A DNA stretch of 64,000 bases, from NCBI GenBank assembly GCA_905234555.1, contig CAJOHO010000016.1, positions 1 to 64,000 on the forward strand, written 5' to 3'. Positions 50,725-59,808 of this stretch are shown here, piece after piece (position 1 is the stretch's first letter; each line of letters begins with the position of its first letter). The notes under the pieces are model-generated. The model saw only the letters and a list, made by a program, of their open reading frames with translations, made no database searches and was not told the origin of the DNA. Source of the DNA: an uncultured Bacteroidaceae bacterium (GTDB lineage: Bacteria; Bacteroidota; Bacteroidia; Bacteroidales; Bacteroidaceae). The position numbers were made by a program, and so were the translations under genes.

Positions 50725-50755
50725 CGAAGTTACGGAAAAACATTTGCATGGCAAA
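50725..50755 (-). promoter_or_regulatory. pruA promoter
   Basis: Minus-strand TTTG (plus 50752-50755), 19-bp spacer, TAACTTCG (plus 50725-50732). Confidence 0.65.
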
Positions 50756-50985
50756 ATATTGAGGAAGATTTTTTGAAGAAAAGGGAAAATTTGTGTTATC
50801 CCTCACTTTTCGCGAAAAAAAAGGAGCCAAATAATGAAGGATTCACTTCGTGCATCCCTCCGCTCCCGCGGGGTTCCTTGCAACCAATAACAAAACAGAA
50901 GAAAGACCGCTACGCTAAACTTTTTGTATGAAAGAAACTTCATTTTCAAGCAAGCTTGAATGAATTCTCTTTCAAACGAAAAGAA

Positions 50986-51000
50986 CATCCCGTTGGGATG
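50986..51000 (-). terminator. Terminator after tRNA-Ser
   Basis: CATCCC (50986-50991) and GGGATG (50995-51000), with TTCTTTTCG following on the minus strand; 29 bp after the tRNA. The rest of 50756-50985 has no gene that I see. Confidence 0.65.
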
Positions 51001-51028
51001 CTCCTTTCTCCTGTTTTGTTATTGTTTG

Positions 51029-51115
51029 CGGAAAGTGAGGGATTCGAACCCCCGGATCAGTTACCCGATCACCGCATTTCGAGTGCGGCCCGTTCGACCA
51101 CTCCGGCAACTTTCC
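51029..51115 (-). tRNA. tRNA-Ser (anticodon CGA)
   Basis: 87-nt class II tRNA on the minus strand: acceptor arms GGAAAGT and ACTTTCC, long variable arm, T-arm GGTTCGAATCC, anticodon loop CTCGAAA giving CGA. CCA is not encoded. Read through from the RNA gene upstream is possible because both are on the same strand. Confidence 0.95.
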
Positions 51116-51125
51116 TGACTGTTTT

Positions 51126-51364
51126 TCCAAAAAAGAGGCTGCACGGAGCAGCCTTATAAGAAAGCCGGGAGGAGATGTGATGAAACTCCGAGTGAATAAG
51201 ATTTGAGTGCCCACATATCTTTGTAATCCACCGACTCGAGGTTACCCTTTTCAGGGCGTGGCCCGCCATTGATATGCGAAACGTTCTCGGTTTTCGATTT
51301 TAATTTGATGAGTATCCCGATCGATCCTTAATCCCGGCTTGAGATTGCAATCGTTTAACGTTTT
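51126..51364 (-). ncRNA. ssrS: Rod-like small RNA, candidate Bacteroidetes 6S RNA
   Basis: Non-coding transcript of about 240 nt on the minus strand. A -7 element TATCTTTG (plus 51370-51377) lies just upstream. Outer stem: plus 51332-51340 with 51162-51170, nine perfect pairs (AAGCCGGGA with TCCCGGCTT). Inner stem: CTCGGTTTTC (51286-51295) with GAAACTCCGAG (51182-51192). A terminator (AGGCTGC/GCAGCCT, 51136-51154, then a U-run) closes it. A long interrupted hairpin of this size fits 6S-type RNA (the 6S-Flavo family is known from this phylum); the identity is inferred from shape only. Confidence 0.55.
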
Positions 51365-51428
51365 CGCTGCAAAGATAAGCAAATAATTTTAATTATCGCA
51401 TGATTTTCCGTTTTTTTTTCATTTTTTT

Positions 51429-51459
51429 TTTGATATGTGGCAGTAAAGCCGTATTTTTG
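51429..51459 (+). promoter_or_regulatory. Promoter of the secreted HExxH protein gene
   Basis: TTTG at 51429-51432, 19-bp spacer, TATTTTTG at 51452-51459. Divergent from the small RNA promoter. Confidence 0.7.
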
Positions 51460-51532
51460 CAGGTGTTTAGCGGTTGTCTATCAACCCGACTATACAAGTC
51501 AATCCGACAATACTAACTAAAAAAATACGCGT

Positions 51533-53923
51533 ATGAAACTCAAAAATCTACTCTTGACTTGTGCCTTGACGGCGACAAGCAGCCTCTCTGTCGTGGCTCA
51601 AGACGGCCCGACAAATCTCAGTCCTGTCAGCAAAGCACCAGCCGCAGCTGCGGGTGTGCCTATCGTGACGACTGACATGCGTTTTGCACGTGGTGCGACG
51701 ATGGCATTCGGACGTATTGCTGATGCACAGACCAACGGCGCTACCATCTCGAAGCGTGGCTTCTGTCTGAGTGAGTCACCCGAACCTACGATTGACGACA
51801 TCGTCAGCACGAAAACCCTCAGCAACAGCGGTACCATCTACTATTTTGAGGACCTGAAGCCTTCTACCTTATATTATATGCGTGCGTATGCCACGAATAA
51901 GAACGGTACGGGCTATGGTAACGTCATCAAGTTCTACACCATTCCGAAAGGTAATATCACCTACAGTTACAACAACGGCGGCAGCCAGGCTGAGAACGAT
52001 CGTATCAATGCTGCGTTTGAACAGACTTGCGACATCTACGACAATCTCACCTGCATCCAGAAGCATTACAATGCCGGTTACAGCGCAGGCACACCTACTG
52101 CCGACTGCAACTACACCGATACTCCCTGGATGAATATCGGTGCCAACGCATCGTACCAGAGGACGGGTACCATCATGCACGAGATGGTGCATGGTCTGGG
52201 TGTCATTCCCTATTCCACTCAGTGGGCAAAAAATATCCTGCGTTCTGGCAACGGTACGGGAGAGTGGCTGGGTGACAGGGTGTCGGCCTTCCTCGACTTC
52301 TGGGACAACACGACTGGCTCGCGCCTGAAGGGTGACACCCAGCACATGTGGCCCTACGGCATCAACGGTGCACACGAGGACAACGGAACGCTGGTGCTGT
52401 ACTATGCCAACGCCATGATTTCGCAGGCACTGGGTGAAGACGGACTGGAACACCGTTCTGCCACCTTTGCTGATCCTTACTATGCCTTCGACTATGAGGA
52501 AGGCACCAAGTACTACCTGAAGTGTGAAGACGAAAACCGCGGACTCTACGATTCCTTCCTGGTGGAGGAAGGCAACGCGCTGAAGTGGAGAGCGATGACT
52601 CCCGACGAGATGGCAGAGAACGATGCTGCTGCCTGGTATATCTCCTTCACGCCCGACAACCAGTACTATCAGTTGCGCAACGCTAAGAGCGGCAACTACA
52701 TCACTTATTCGTCGGGCTTCAAGACGATAGCCCGTTCCAGCGGACCGACTGCAAATGACAACCTGCACGTGATGAAGAGCCGTATCGACATGACCAAGGG
52801 AACCACCACGCAGTCGTTCACGGCACGTGGTTACTGGATCATCCACCCCACAGGAGACTGGAGTCCGAAGGCACTGGGTGCCAGCACCAACGGAAATGTG
52901 AACGCGCCTACGTTCGACCTCCAAAACTCTGCTACTACTCAGCGCTGGCTCATCCTTACCGAAGCTGAAGCCCGCAAAATGGAAAGCGTGAGTCTGGGTG
53001 GTATGAAGAGAAGTTTCCAGGACTTGGTGAATCAGTATAAGGCGTTGCTGGATGTACCTCATACCGAGGCCGAAGCTTCTACCGATGATACTTTCCGCTC
53101 TGCACTCAACACGCTGGAGGTGGATGTGGAATCTGCCCGTTCGCCTGAAGCTATTGAGACCTTGGAGAAGGATATGCGTACAGCAGCTGTTTCGTTCCTT
53201 GGCAATGTGACGGTTACCGACCGCACCAAACCTTTCGACCTGACCATGATGATTGTCAATCCCGACCTCACGGACGACTTGGCAGGATGGACGCTGAACA
53301 AGGATTATACCTGCAGCAACGGTGCTGCCGAAGTATATGAATCTACCTTCAACTGCTACCAGCAGATGCCAGGTATGCCGGCAGGAACGTACCAGATGAA
53401 GGCTCAGACTTTCCATCGTCCTGGAACGAACGATGCGGTATATGCCGATTACATTGCAGGAACTGACCAGACGGCAGCTTATATCTATTTCGGTCGTTCT
53501 ACCAATACGGCTCTGGTGAAGAATGTGATGGCAGACCGTCAGACTGCAAAACTCCACTCTTCTGACGTGAAGCTGGCGGATGGAACCTACGTGCCGAACT
53601 CGATGGCAGGTGCTGCTGCCTATTTCGCCAAGGGTCTGTATGACAACAGCGTGGCTTACACCAACGCAAATGGTGGCGGTCAGCTGATTGTCGGCGTCCG
53701 TGCCAACAAGGGTGCTGCAGGCAACTATTACTGGTGTATGTTCGACAACTTCCGCCTCTACTTCTATGGCGGCGACGACACGCTGACAGGAATTGGTGAA
53801 GAGTTAAGCGTGAAGGGTGAAGAGTCAGCCACTTGGTACACTCTTAGCGGTTTGCGTATCAAGGGTCAGCCTACTCAGAACGGAATCTACATCAAGAACG
53901 GCAAGAAGGTCATCCTGAAGTAA
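51533..53923 (+). CDS. Secreted putative metallopeptidase with T9SS tail
   Basis: 796 aa. Signal peptide 1-22; a fibronectin-like domain (about 45-145, KRGFCLSESPEPTIDD ... LYYMRAYATNKNG); a catalytic-like region with HEMVHGLG (zinc motif HExxHxxG) near residue 220; a ricin-like or ligand-binding beta segment (about 325-480); a helical spacer; a galactose-binding-like domain (about 580-760) and a T9SS-type tail (WYTLSGLRIKGQ...GIYIKNGKKVILK). Probably acts on host or dietary glycoproteins at the cell surface. The tail contains LSVKGEES from a GTGAAG-like repeat. Substrate unknown. Confidence 0.72.
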   Translation: MKLKNLLLTCALTATSSLSVVAQDGPTNLSPVSKAPAAAAGVPIVTTDMRFARGATMAFGRIADAQTNGATISKRGFCLSESPEPTIDDIVSTKTLSNSGTIYYFEDLKPSTLYYMRAYATNKNGTGYGNVIKFYTIPKGNITYSYNNGGSQAENDRINAAFEQTCDIYDNLTCIQKHYNAGYSAGTPTADCNYTDTPWMNIGANASYQRTGTIMHEMVHGLGVIPYSTQWAKNILRSGNGTGEWLGDRVSAFLDFWDNTTGSRLKGDTQHMWPYGINGAHEDNGTLVLYYANAMISQALGEDGLEHRSATFADPYYAFDYEEGTKYYLKCEDENRGLYDSFLVEEGNALKWRAMTPDEMAENDAAAWYISFTPDNQYYQLRNAKSGNYITYSSGFKTIARSSGPTANDNLHVMKSRIDMTKGTTTQSFTARGYWIIHPTGDWSPKALGASTNGNVNAPTFDLQNSATTQRWLILTEAEARKMESVSLGGMKRSFQDLVNQYKALLDVPHTEAEASTDDTFRSALNTLEVDVESARSPEAIETLEKDMRTAAVSFLGNVTVTDRTKPFDLTMMIVNPDLTDDLAGWTLNKDYTCSNGAAEVYESTFNCYQQMPGMPAGTYQMKAQTFHRPGTNDAVYADYIAGTDQTAAYIYFGRSTNTALVKNVMADRQTAKLHSSDVKLADGTYVPNSMAGAAAYFAKGLYDNSVAYTNANGGGQLIVGVRANKGAAGNYYWCMFDNFRLYFYGGDDTLTGIGEELSVKGEESATWYTLSGLRIKGQPTQNGIYIKNGKKVILK

Positions 53924-53961
53924 GGATTTGCAAGTTTGCAGCTCTAACATTATGAACATAA

Positions 53962-53997
53962 AAAAGAGGGTGTGTCAAGATTGGCACATCCTCTTTT
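53962..53997. terminator. Bidirectional terminator between convergent genes
   Basis: AAAAGAGG (53962-53969) and CCTCTTTT (53990-53997) with an extra TGTG/CACA pairing inside; lies between the two convergent HExxH protein genes. Confidence 0.8.
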
Positions 53998-54020
53998 GGT
54001 GTTATCGGGCTTGATTGATG

Positions 54021-55571
54021 CTATTTCCCGAGGAGGTTGGTGTTCTCGAAAGTGACTTGGAAAGGCCATTGCTCGTCGTTGGAGGTTTCGTCGTCCCAAG
54101 GGTGACGCCAGTAGGTGGTAGGTGCACCCATGACCACGAAGAAGAGGTTGGTGCAGTTCTCTGGAATGGTGAGGGTGGCAGTTCCTTCCTTGTCGCGTTG
54201 TACTTCTCCGTAGGTGCGGGTGCCGTCGCTGCTGAGGACAACGAACGCATAGCGCCAACCTGCACGGCTGACATTGATGCTGCGCCATCCGCTTTCACCA
54301 GCCAGTCCCTTGAACTGTGCCTTCACTTCAGTACCTGCTGCAGGGCGGTTCATGTTGATGATGGCATAGCCGTAGTTCTGGATGCAGTGGTCCACGTCGC
54401 TCTTCCAGGTGGTACCGCTCACTTTGGTAAGGAAGGTCTTGTGCTGTCCGATGCGATGAGCAGCCCTGTCGCGCACACCGTCAATGTCCCACGTTGCCAT
54501 TCGCATGCAACCCTCCATCTGTTCGTCGCTGAACTCGTCCTGCGTCAGTCCGCAGATTCGCTTGTAGGCTTCGATGGGGTCTTCGGGTTTGTTGCTTTCA
54601 CGCCAGAGACGTCCGATGAAGTCTTTTCCGCGTTTCATGCACCACCAGTCCTGCATGAAGCAGTTATCGTAACGCCAGCCTTCGTGCATGAAGTTGAGGT
54701 GGTGGTTGTTGAGGTGACTTTCGAAGTATTCACCATCGGTAAACTGACGTTCTGGGAAAATCTTATAGGCTTGCCAGTCGGCACAGCTCTCCCACCATCC
54801 GTTTCCGCCAGAGGCATTGCTGCCGTAGCCATAGTTGAAACCGTGATCCATGCCCAGGTCGGCAGAAACCAGATACTGGAAGGTGTGTCCCACCTCATGG
54901 GCTACGGTGTGTCCGCCGCGTGCGTTGGCTGCCCATGGATTGAAATGTCCCAGTCCTGTCTTTTCAGAACTGCCGGCTCCGTAGTCGCCAGAGGCATCGG
55001 CTCGCCATTCTTTCTGATAGGGCACATAGAGCTGAATCTTGTATTTGTCGGTGGTGGATTGACCAGGTTTGATGAAGCCCAGTTCCTCATATTTTTTCCA
55101 ACAACGTTCGCCGATGGTGAGGATGGAGTTGGCATTGGCTACGTTGCCGTCGCCAGGATATTGTATCTTGGTGGGGTCTTCACCATAGCGCACATCCCAG
55201 AATACAGCGTAGTGGTCGCTCTCCATGCAGTGGGCAAAGTTATATCCGCTTTGAGCTGAGGCGTTGGTGTAATCGGTACCGCTATAGGTATTGGGTTTCA
55301 GGAGGTAACGTCCAGGATTGTTGAAGGACATCTCTCCTGCGTTGTTAGGAATGAGTGTGCTGAACTGGCGGTCGATATAGCCAGCAGCCACGGAGGCTTT
55401 ATACAATCGCAAGCCTGTGTTGCTCACAGCAATGGAATCGACATCGTTGAGCAGGACAGAGGCATTGGCTTTGAAGCGGTTGTCGTAGCGCACCCACAAC
55501 GTGTCCTGAGCGGAGAGTGAGGCCACGGAGCTAAGGGTGAGTGCGATGGATATGATGGTTTTTCGAATCAT
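54021..55571 (-). CDS. Secreted DUF6055-like protein with HExxH motif
   Basis: 516 aa from the ATG at 55571 (MIRKTIISIALTLSSVASLSAQ signal peptide); the longer frame begins inside a hairpin repeat. The HEVGHTFQY zinc motif lies in GGHTVAHEVGHTFQYL, followed by GGNGWWESCADWQAYK, where Glu may be the third ligand. C-terminal jelly-roll-like part (FVVLSSDGTRTYG, LFFVVMGAP). No T9SS tail is obvious (ends NTNLLGK). It faces the other HExxH gene and may share its substrate class. Confidence 0.7.
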   Translation of the reverse strand: MIRKTIISIALTLSSVASLSAQDTLWVRYDNRFKANASVLLNDVDSIAVSNTGLRLYKASVAAGYIDRQFSTLIPNNAGEMSFNNPGRYLLKPNTYSGTDYTNASAQSGYNFAHCMESDHYAVFWDVRYGEDPTKIQYPGDGNVANANSILTIGERCWKKYEELGFIKPGQSTTDKYKIQLYVPYQKEWRADASGDYGAGSSEKTGLGHFNPWAANARGGHTVAHEVGHTFQYLVSADLGMDHGFNYGYGSNASGGNGWWESCADWQAYKIFPERQFTDGEYFESHLNNHHLNFMHEGWRYDNCFMQDWWCMKRGKDFIGRLWRESNKPEDPIEAYKRICGLTQDEFSDEQMEGCMRMATWDIDGVRDRAAHRIGQHKTFLTKVSGTTWKSDVDHCIQNYGYAIINMNRPAAGTEVKAQFKGLAGESGWRSINVSRAGWRYAFVVLSSDGTRTYGEVQRDKEGTATLTIPENCTNLFFVVMGAPTTYWRHPWDDETSNDEQWPFQVTFENTNLLGK

Positions 55572-55591
55572 AGTTTTCTTGTTGATTAATC

Positions 55592-55612
55592 CTCGGCGGG
55601 AAAACCGCCGAG
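55592..55612. repeat. REP-like hairpin
   Basis: CTCGGCGG-GAAAA-CCGCCGAG, 8-bp stem with a GAAAA loop, 20 bp upstream of the DUF6055-like start. Same design as 22079-22099. Confidence 0.65.
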
Positions 55613-55629
55613 CACTGTTTAACGGGTAT

Positions 55630-56745
55630 TTATTGAATGACATACTTTCTGCCACGGAGGATGTAGATGCCGCGAGGAAGATTGAGAGAACCGATGGTAG
55701 CCCCAGCGTTCAGATGACCAACGCAACGGCCCTGGACATCATAGACATCAGCATCTTCGTGGGAAAGAACGGCTTCGGGCAGCTGGATGGCATCGGCCAA
55801 GGCTGTGATGTCTTCCTCTGCACCGTTCACATAGAATTTCAGGGTTTTCGTTTCGCCAATGTTGTCAATCCAGGCATGGAAGGCTTTCACGATGGTGGAG
55901 TCCTGATTCTCAGCGAACAGACCATCTTCGTTGAGCGAGTAGGTGCCAGGAGCGATTTTCTTGTTCTTAATGGCGACGCCGCTGACTACAGAGTTGTCAA
56001 GCATGGCATAAGTGCCGCGCATACGGATTTTGGTGGTACCGTCACTGGATGAGGCGCTATTGACACGTGGGTTCTGTGACTTCTTGACACTTACGCCTGC
56101 GAAAAGATAGATGGGTCCGTAGGGACGGATGCCTGAGATGAGGGTCATACGCTGGTCTTCTGTGAAGTCGGGATCGCCCGTCGGACGAATGAGGTAGCAG
56201 AAGTTAGCGTTCATGACCACGTCGGAGGTGTTGAGGTCCAGGGTCTGGAACTCAATGGTGGTGTTGTCGTTTTCACGGACAGCCTTGATGTTGGCAACCT
56301 GCGTTCCTTCGCCAAAGGTTGAGGTGATTTGCTCACCTGTGAGGGCAAAGGGTACGACGAAGGTGTTCCACTGTCCCTTCTTCATGGAGTGGTGAAGTGC
56401 CACCATGCCGTGATCGATGGCGTAGCTGCCTGCGTAGGTGGTGCTGTCTTCGTCGAAGAAGAAGCGTGGCATGTCTGTCACACGCATGGATTTGATGTTT
56501 CGCCAAGCCATCTCATCGCCGTTGATGCGGACTTGGTCACCGTTGAACTCGATGAGTGCACTTTGCTCACTGCTGACGATGTAGTAATAGGTCTTACTGT
56601 TGGTCAGCGTCACGATGAAGTTCTTGGCATTCTGTACCAGTTGGCGGTGGGTGATGCGCTGTTGGGACGTCTGTGCCTGAGCCGGACAGACGCTGAACAG
56701 ACCGAACAGAGCCAAGAGGACAAGGGTTTTAGTAGTTTTTCTCAT
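55630..56745 (-). CDS. Secreted T9SS-tailed protein of unknown function
   Basis: 371 aa. Signal peptide ending AQAQ; a segment with KSMRVTDMPRFFFDED; a module GQWNTFVVPFALTGEQITSTFGEGTQV often seen in secreted Bacteroidales proteins; and a T9SS-type tail (VYDVQGRCVGHL...LNLPRGIYILRGRKYVIQ). No catalytic residues are visible. It lies between the DUF6055-like gene (58 bp) and the tandem repeats upstream. Confidence 0.68.
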   Translation of the reverse strand: MRKTTKTLVLLALFGLFSVCPAQAQTSQQRITHRQLVQNAKNFIVTLTNSKTYYYIVSSEQSALIEFNGDQVRINGDEMAWRNIKSMRVTDMPRFFFDEDSTTYAGSYAIDHGMVALHHSMKKGQWNTFVVPFALTGEQITSTFGEGTQVANIKAVRENDNTTIEFQTLDLNTSDVVMNANFCYLIRPTGDPDFTEDQRMTLISGIRPYGPIYLFAGVSVKKSQNPRVNSASSSDGTTKIRMRGTYAMLDNSVVSGVAIKNKKIAPGTYSLNEDGLFAENQDSTIVKAFHAWIDNIGETKTLKFYVNGAEEDITALADAIQLPEAVLSHEDADVYDVQGRCVGHLNAGATIGSLNLPRGIYILRGRKYVIQ

Positions 56746-56760
56746 AATGATGTTTTTTAT

Positions 56761-56932
56761 CCTTGCGGGAATTCTTCGACAGACTCAGGAACCACCGCAT
56801 GGCACAGTTTTGTTATTTTTCTTTGCGGGAATCCTTCGACAGACTCAAGAACCACCGCATGGCACAGTTTTGTTATTTTTCTTTGCGGGAATCCTTCGAC
56901 TGGCTCAGGAACCACCGCAAAGCACAGTTTGA
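56761..56932. repeat. Three tandem 60-bp repeats with REP-like core
   Basis: Three copies in exact 60-bp register starting 56761, 56821 and 56881, the last diverging in its final bases. Core CCTTCGACAGACTCAGGAACC resembles a dispersed palindromic sequence known from many bacteria. The array fills the 188-bp gap between the BASS-type gene and the next gene. Confidence 0.9.
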
Positions 56933-56933
56933 G

Positions 56934-57869
56934 TTAGTTATGATGGTGGATTTCCAGCGAATTGATGATGTTTTGCCAGAGTACGTAGCAGCCGGCGCCG
57001 ATGCTGGCAACGGGGTTGAGGTACATGTAGGCAATCCAGATGGCAAGACCTGTGTTCTTTTGGAACATGCCTTGTCCACAGTTGATACGTTCGTTGTGGA
57101 TGCGTCCGATGATGCGTCCGATGCTGAAGTTCAGCACGCAGACCGCAAGGGACAGCACAGCTATGAGCAGAAGGAGGGAGAGGGGAGCGTTGGAGTGGAC
57201 GATGTTCTTGACGGTGATGCCCGTCGTGATGGCCAATGCACAACTCCAGCAATAGAAACCCAGATTAGGGTGTGTCAGGATGAACTGATAAACGGACTTG
57301 ACATAATGGCGAACCACCCAGCCCAGAAAGAGTGGCAGCAGCATGACGAGAGCCAGCTTCTGAAGGATGACGGTGGCAGCGGCGAGGAAGGTGATGTGTT
57401 CTGCTTTTTCGAGCATGGGGAATACCAATGGAATGGCGAAGGCGCAGAACAGGGAGGAGAGTAGGGTATAGGTGGTCATGGTGTGGATGTTGCCGCCGAG
57501 CTTAGCGGTCACCACGGGTGCTGCTGAGGCACAGGGTGCAATGACGCAGGTCAGCACGGCTTCCCACAGGGTTTTCTGCTCAGGGTTTTCCTTTACCAGC
57601 AGGATGATGCCGATGATAATTGCCACCAGTCCCAGTTGAGTCAGCGCCAGCCACAGGTGCCAACTCTGGGGACGCATCTTGTGAAAATCGACTTTCGAGA
57701 AGGTGACGAACAGGGTAAGGAACAGGCAGACGGGCAGTAGCACGTCGAACACGCTGCCCAACTGAGTTCCAGCTTCGTCGAGGGCTGGTATCCAGTGGAA
57801 CAGGAGATAGCTGAGCGTACCAAGTGCGATGGCGACGGGAAGCGTCCATTCCTTGAGAAAACGTAGCAT
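56934..57869 (-). CDS. Bile acid:sodium symporter (BASS) family transporter
   Basis: 311-aa membrane protein with about nine or ten helices. The signature near the C-terminus, NCGQGMFQKNTGLAIWIAYMYL, and CVIAPCASAAPVV in the middle match the BASS/SBF fold with two crossing helices around the sodium sites. Substrate cannot be told; family members move bile acids, pantoate and other organic anions with Na+. It is 44 bp downstream of the GH27 gene, same strand, so likely co-transcribed. A sodium-motive-force user fits the Na+-type V-ATPase at the other end of the window, a loose link only. Confidence 0.8.
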   Translation of the reverse strand: MLRFLKEWTLPVAIALGTLSYLLFHWIPALDEAGTQLGSVFDVLLPVCLFLTLFVTFSKVDFHKMRPQSWHLWLALTQLGLVAIIIGIILLVKENPEQKTLWEAVLTCVIAPCASAAPVVTAKLGGNIHTMTTYTLLSSLFCAFAIPLVFPMLEKAEHITFLAAATVILQKLALVMLLPLFLGWVVRHYVKSVYQFILTHPNLGFYCWSCALAITTGITVKNIVHSNAPLSLLLLIAVLSLAVCVLNFSIGRIIGRIHNERINCGQGMFQKNTGLAIWIAYMYLNPVASIGAGCYVLWQNIINSLEIHHHN

Positions 57870-57880
57870 ACGGTTATAGG

Positions 57881-57899
57881 GTTGCGACTGAGTCGCAAC
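57881..57899. repeat. Palindromic hairpin
   Basis: GTTGCGACT-G-AGTCGCAAC, 9-bp perfect arms with a one-base centre, in the gap between the GH27 and BASS-type genes. Related to the hairpins at 46564-46637. Confidence 0.65.
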
Positions 57900-57913
57900 A
57901 TACTGAACGGGGG

Positions 57914-59737
57914 TTATTTTACCAAAATCTTTTTGTGGTTGACGATGTTGATTCCTTTCGGAAGATGAGAAGTCTCCGTCCTTCCTTCTTGGTTAGAGGA
58001 AACAGGGACAGGGCGACCATTGAGGTCGTAGATGGTTCCTTCCCTTGCGGGAGAACCGGAAGGCACAGCAGAAATGTCGTCGGCTGGTTCGTCGGAAACA
58101 AGATGTATGTAGTCGATGTCGGGCATCCAAGAACTGGTGTTCGACAGACGGATGACGTTGTTGCCTGGCTGAAGGGTAATCTTAAAGCTCTTGGTGCCAA
58201 CCTTATCCCAGCCACCTGAGTTGTAGCTTTGTGTCTTTACCTTCTTACCGTTGACGCTGACGGTGATGTTTCGGTTTTCTCCGGAGATGAAGGCAATGGT
58301 GAAGGTGTATTCGCCACCTTTCTTGCTATAGACGTTCGACCACTCTAAGTAATTGTTGCTGTTGCTGCCGCCCAGATATCCTGCCTTGTAACCGCCAGAG
58401 CAGATGTCGGACTCTGAGTATTGGCAGATGTTCCAGTCAATTTCAGAATAGGCTTTGCTGTAGCCTGTCTCTGCTTCGTAGCGGGTGCGTTCCAGACGTT
58501 TCTGCGCCTCTGCTACATAGATGCGTGTGCCGTGTTTGGGTATTTTGACTTCGTAGGTGTCGAGGAATGTTCCTATATCACGTTTAGAATAGAGGTCGCG
58601 CAGAGCCACGCTGTCTGCCAAATCGATGTCGCGGAAATTCAGCGTGACGGTCTTGAGTTCGTCGGTAGGATTGTAGATGGCAAAAGCACGGCGGTTGCCA
58701 TTGGCTTGCTCGATGTCCTTTACCAGAACGAAGCAGTCGTTGGTTTTTGTAGCGAGGTAAGCCTGTTGGTAGAGCGTGTCTTGATTGAGCGCGATGAGTT
58801 CCTTGTTCCTCAGCAAATTGAGGTTGGTGGTGCTTAATTTGCTCATGTCGCAGCCGATGAGCAATGGCGAGTTCATGATGCACCAAAGGCCAAAGTGGGT
58901 CTTTGCCTCTTCGGAGGTGAGTTCTCCGCCCCATTTGTTTACGCCCACTTCGAGCATATCCATGTCGTTGAAGTGTCCTTTGCTGGAGTAGGCACTCATA
59001 TAGATGTTCTCGGCAATAATACCTTTCACAGACCCCCAGCTGGGATTGATGTCGCCAGTAGTACGCCAAGAGAAGCCTGCGTCGTTTGCCCATGTGCCAG
59101 GATAAGCCCAGCGGCAGATGTTCATGCGTACATCGGTGCGGCCTGTGTTTCGGATGGCTTTGGCAATGTCGGTATAGCGCTGTTTCTCGTTGAGATCCAG
59201 TCCGTCCTTGTTGTGAATGGGGTCGCCACCGCAGAAATCGACTTTGATGAAGTCGAAGCCCAGTTCCTTGAAGAAGAAGTCGCAGTCCTGCTGATCGTGC
59301 TGATAGAGGCCGACGCCTTCGCCGTCCTTGTCGCCTCCGTGATAGCTGCCGCAGGTGTTGTAGCCGCCATCGCTGTAGATGCCAGCTTTCAGTCCTTTGG
59401 AGTGGATGTAGTCAACTACGGGTTGGAGTCCGTTGGGGAATCGGGTAGGGTGGATGAGAAGATGTCCGGTCTCTGGGTCTCGTCCACCGAAATATCCGTC
59501 ATCGATGTTAATGTGGTTGTAGCCGACAGCTGCCAAACCTTTGGAGACGATGGCATTGGCCTGTCCCTTGATGGTTGCTTCGTTAATGTTCAACTCAAAT
59601 GTGTTCCAGGAACTCCAGCCCATGGTGGGACCTTCGTTGAGGGGTTGAGTCTCAGCCGTAACCGTTGGTACGGACTGGGCATGGACGGTGGTGGCAAAGA
59701 GTGAGCATACCGCCAGTAGTGTGTGTGAAAAACGCAT
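57914..59737 (-). CDS. Secreted GH27 alpha-galactosidase with CBM and T9SS tail
   Basis: 607 aa from the ATG at 59737; the upstream part of the frame crosses a G/C-rich repeat. Signal peptide 1-21. GH27 barrel with WSSWNTF near the start, nucleophile Asp167 in IKVDFCGGD and acid/base Asp229 in WRTTGDINPSW. A beta-sandwich, then a CBM35-like domain (YEAETGYSKAYSEID ... IDYIHLVS), and a T9SS-type tail (IYDLNGRPVPV...LPKGINIVNHKKILVK). It cleaves alpha-galactosyl or N-acetylgalactosaminyl ends. Downstream of SusD in the same operon. Confidence 0.9.
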   Translation of the reverse strand: MRFSHTLLAVCSLFATTVHAQSVPTVTAETQPLNEGPTMGWSSWNTFELNINEATIKGQANAIVSKGLAAVGYNHINIDDGYFGGRDPETGHLLIHPTRFPNGLQPVVDYIHSKGLKAGIYSDGGYNTCGSYHGGDKDGEGVGLYQHDQQDCDFFFKELGFDFIKVDFCGGDPIHNKDGLDLNEKQRYTDIAKAIRNTGRTDVRMNICRWAYPGTWANDAGFSWRTTGDINPSWGSVKGIIAENIYMSAYSSKGHFNDMDMLEVGVNKWGGELTSEEAKTHFGLWCIMNSPLLIGCDMSKLSTTNLNLLRNKELIALNQDTLYQQAYLATKTNDCFVLVKDIEQANGNRRAFAIYNPTDELKTVTLNFRDIDLADSVALRDLYSKRDIGTFLDTYEVKIPKHGTRIYVAEAQKRLERTRYEAETGYSKAYSEIDWNICQYSESDICSGGYKAGYLGGSNSNNYLEWSNVYSKKGGEYTFTIAFISGENRNITVSVNGKKVKTQSYNSGGWDKVGTKSFKITLQPGNNVIRLSNTSSWMPDIDYIHLVSDEPADDISAVPSGSPAREGTIYDLNGRPVPVSSNQEGRTETSHLPKGINIVNHKKILVK

Positions 59738-59762
59738 AGGCTTATGAGATAAAAATAGTAAT

Positions 59763-59791
59763 GGCTCCTCCGTGGGAGGGCGGAGGGGCCA
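59763..59791 (-). repeat. G/C-rich element before the GH27 gene
   Basis: On the minus strand CCCCTCCGCCCTCCCACGGAGGAGCC, about 25 bp upstream of the chosen start. Member of the dispersed family. Confidence 0.5.
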
Positions 59792-59808
59792 CGACATAAA
59801 AATGTTGC

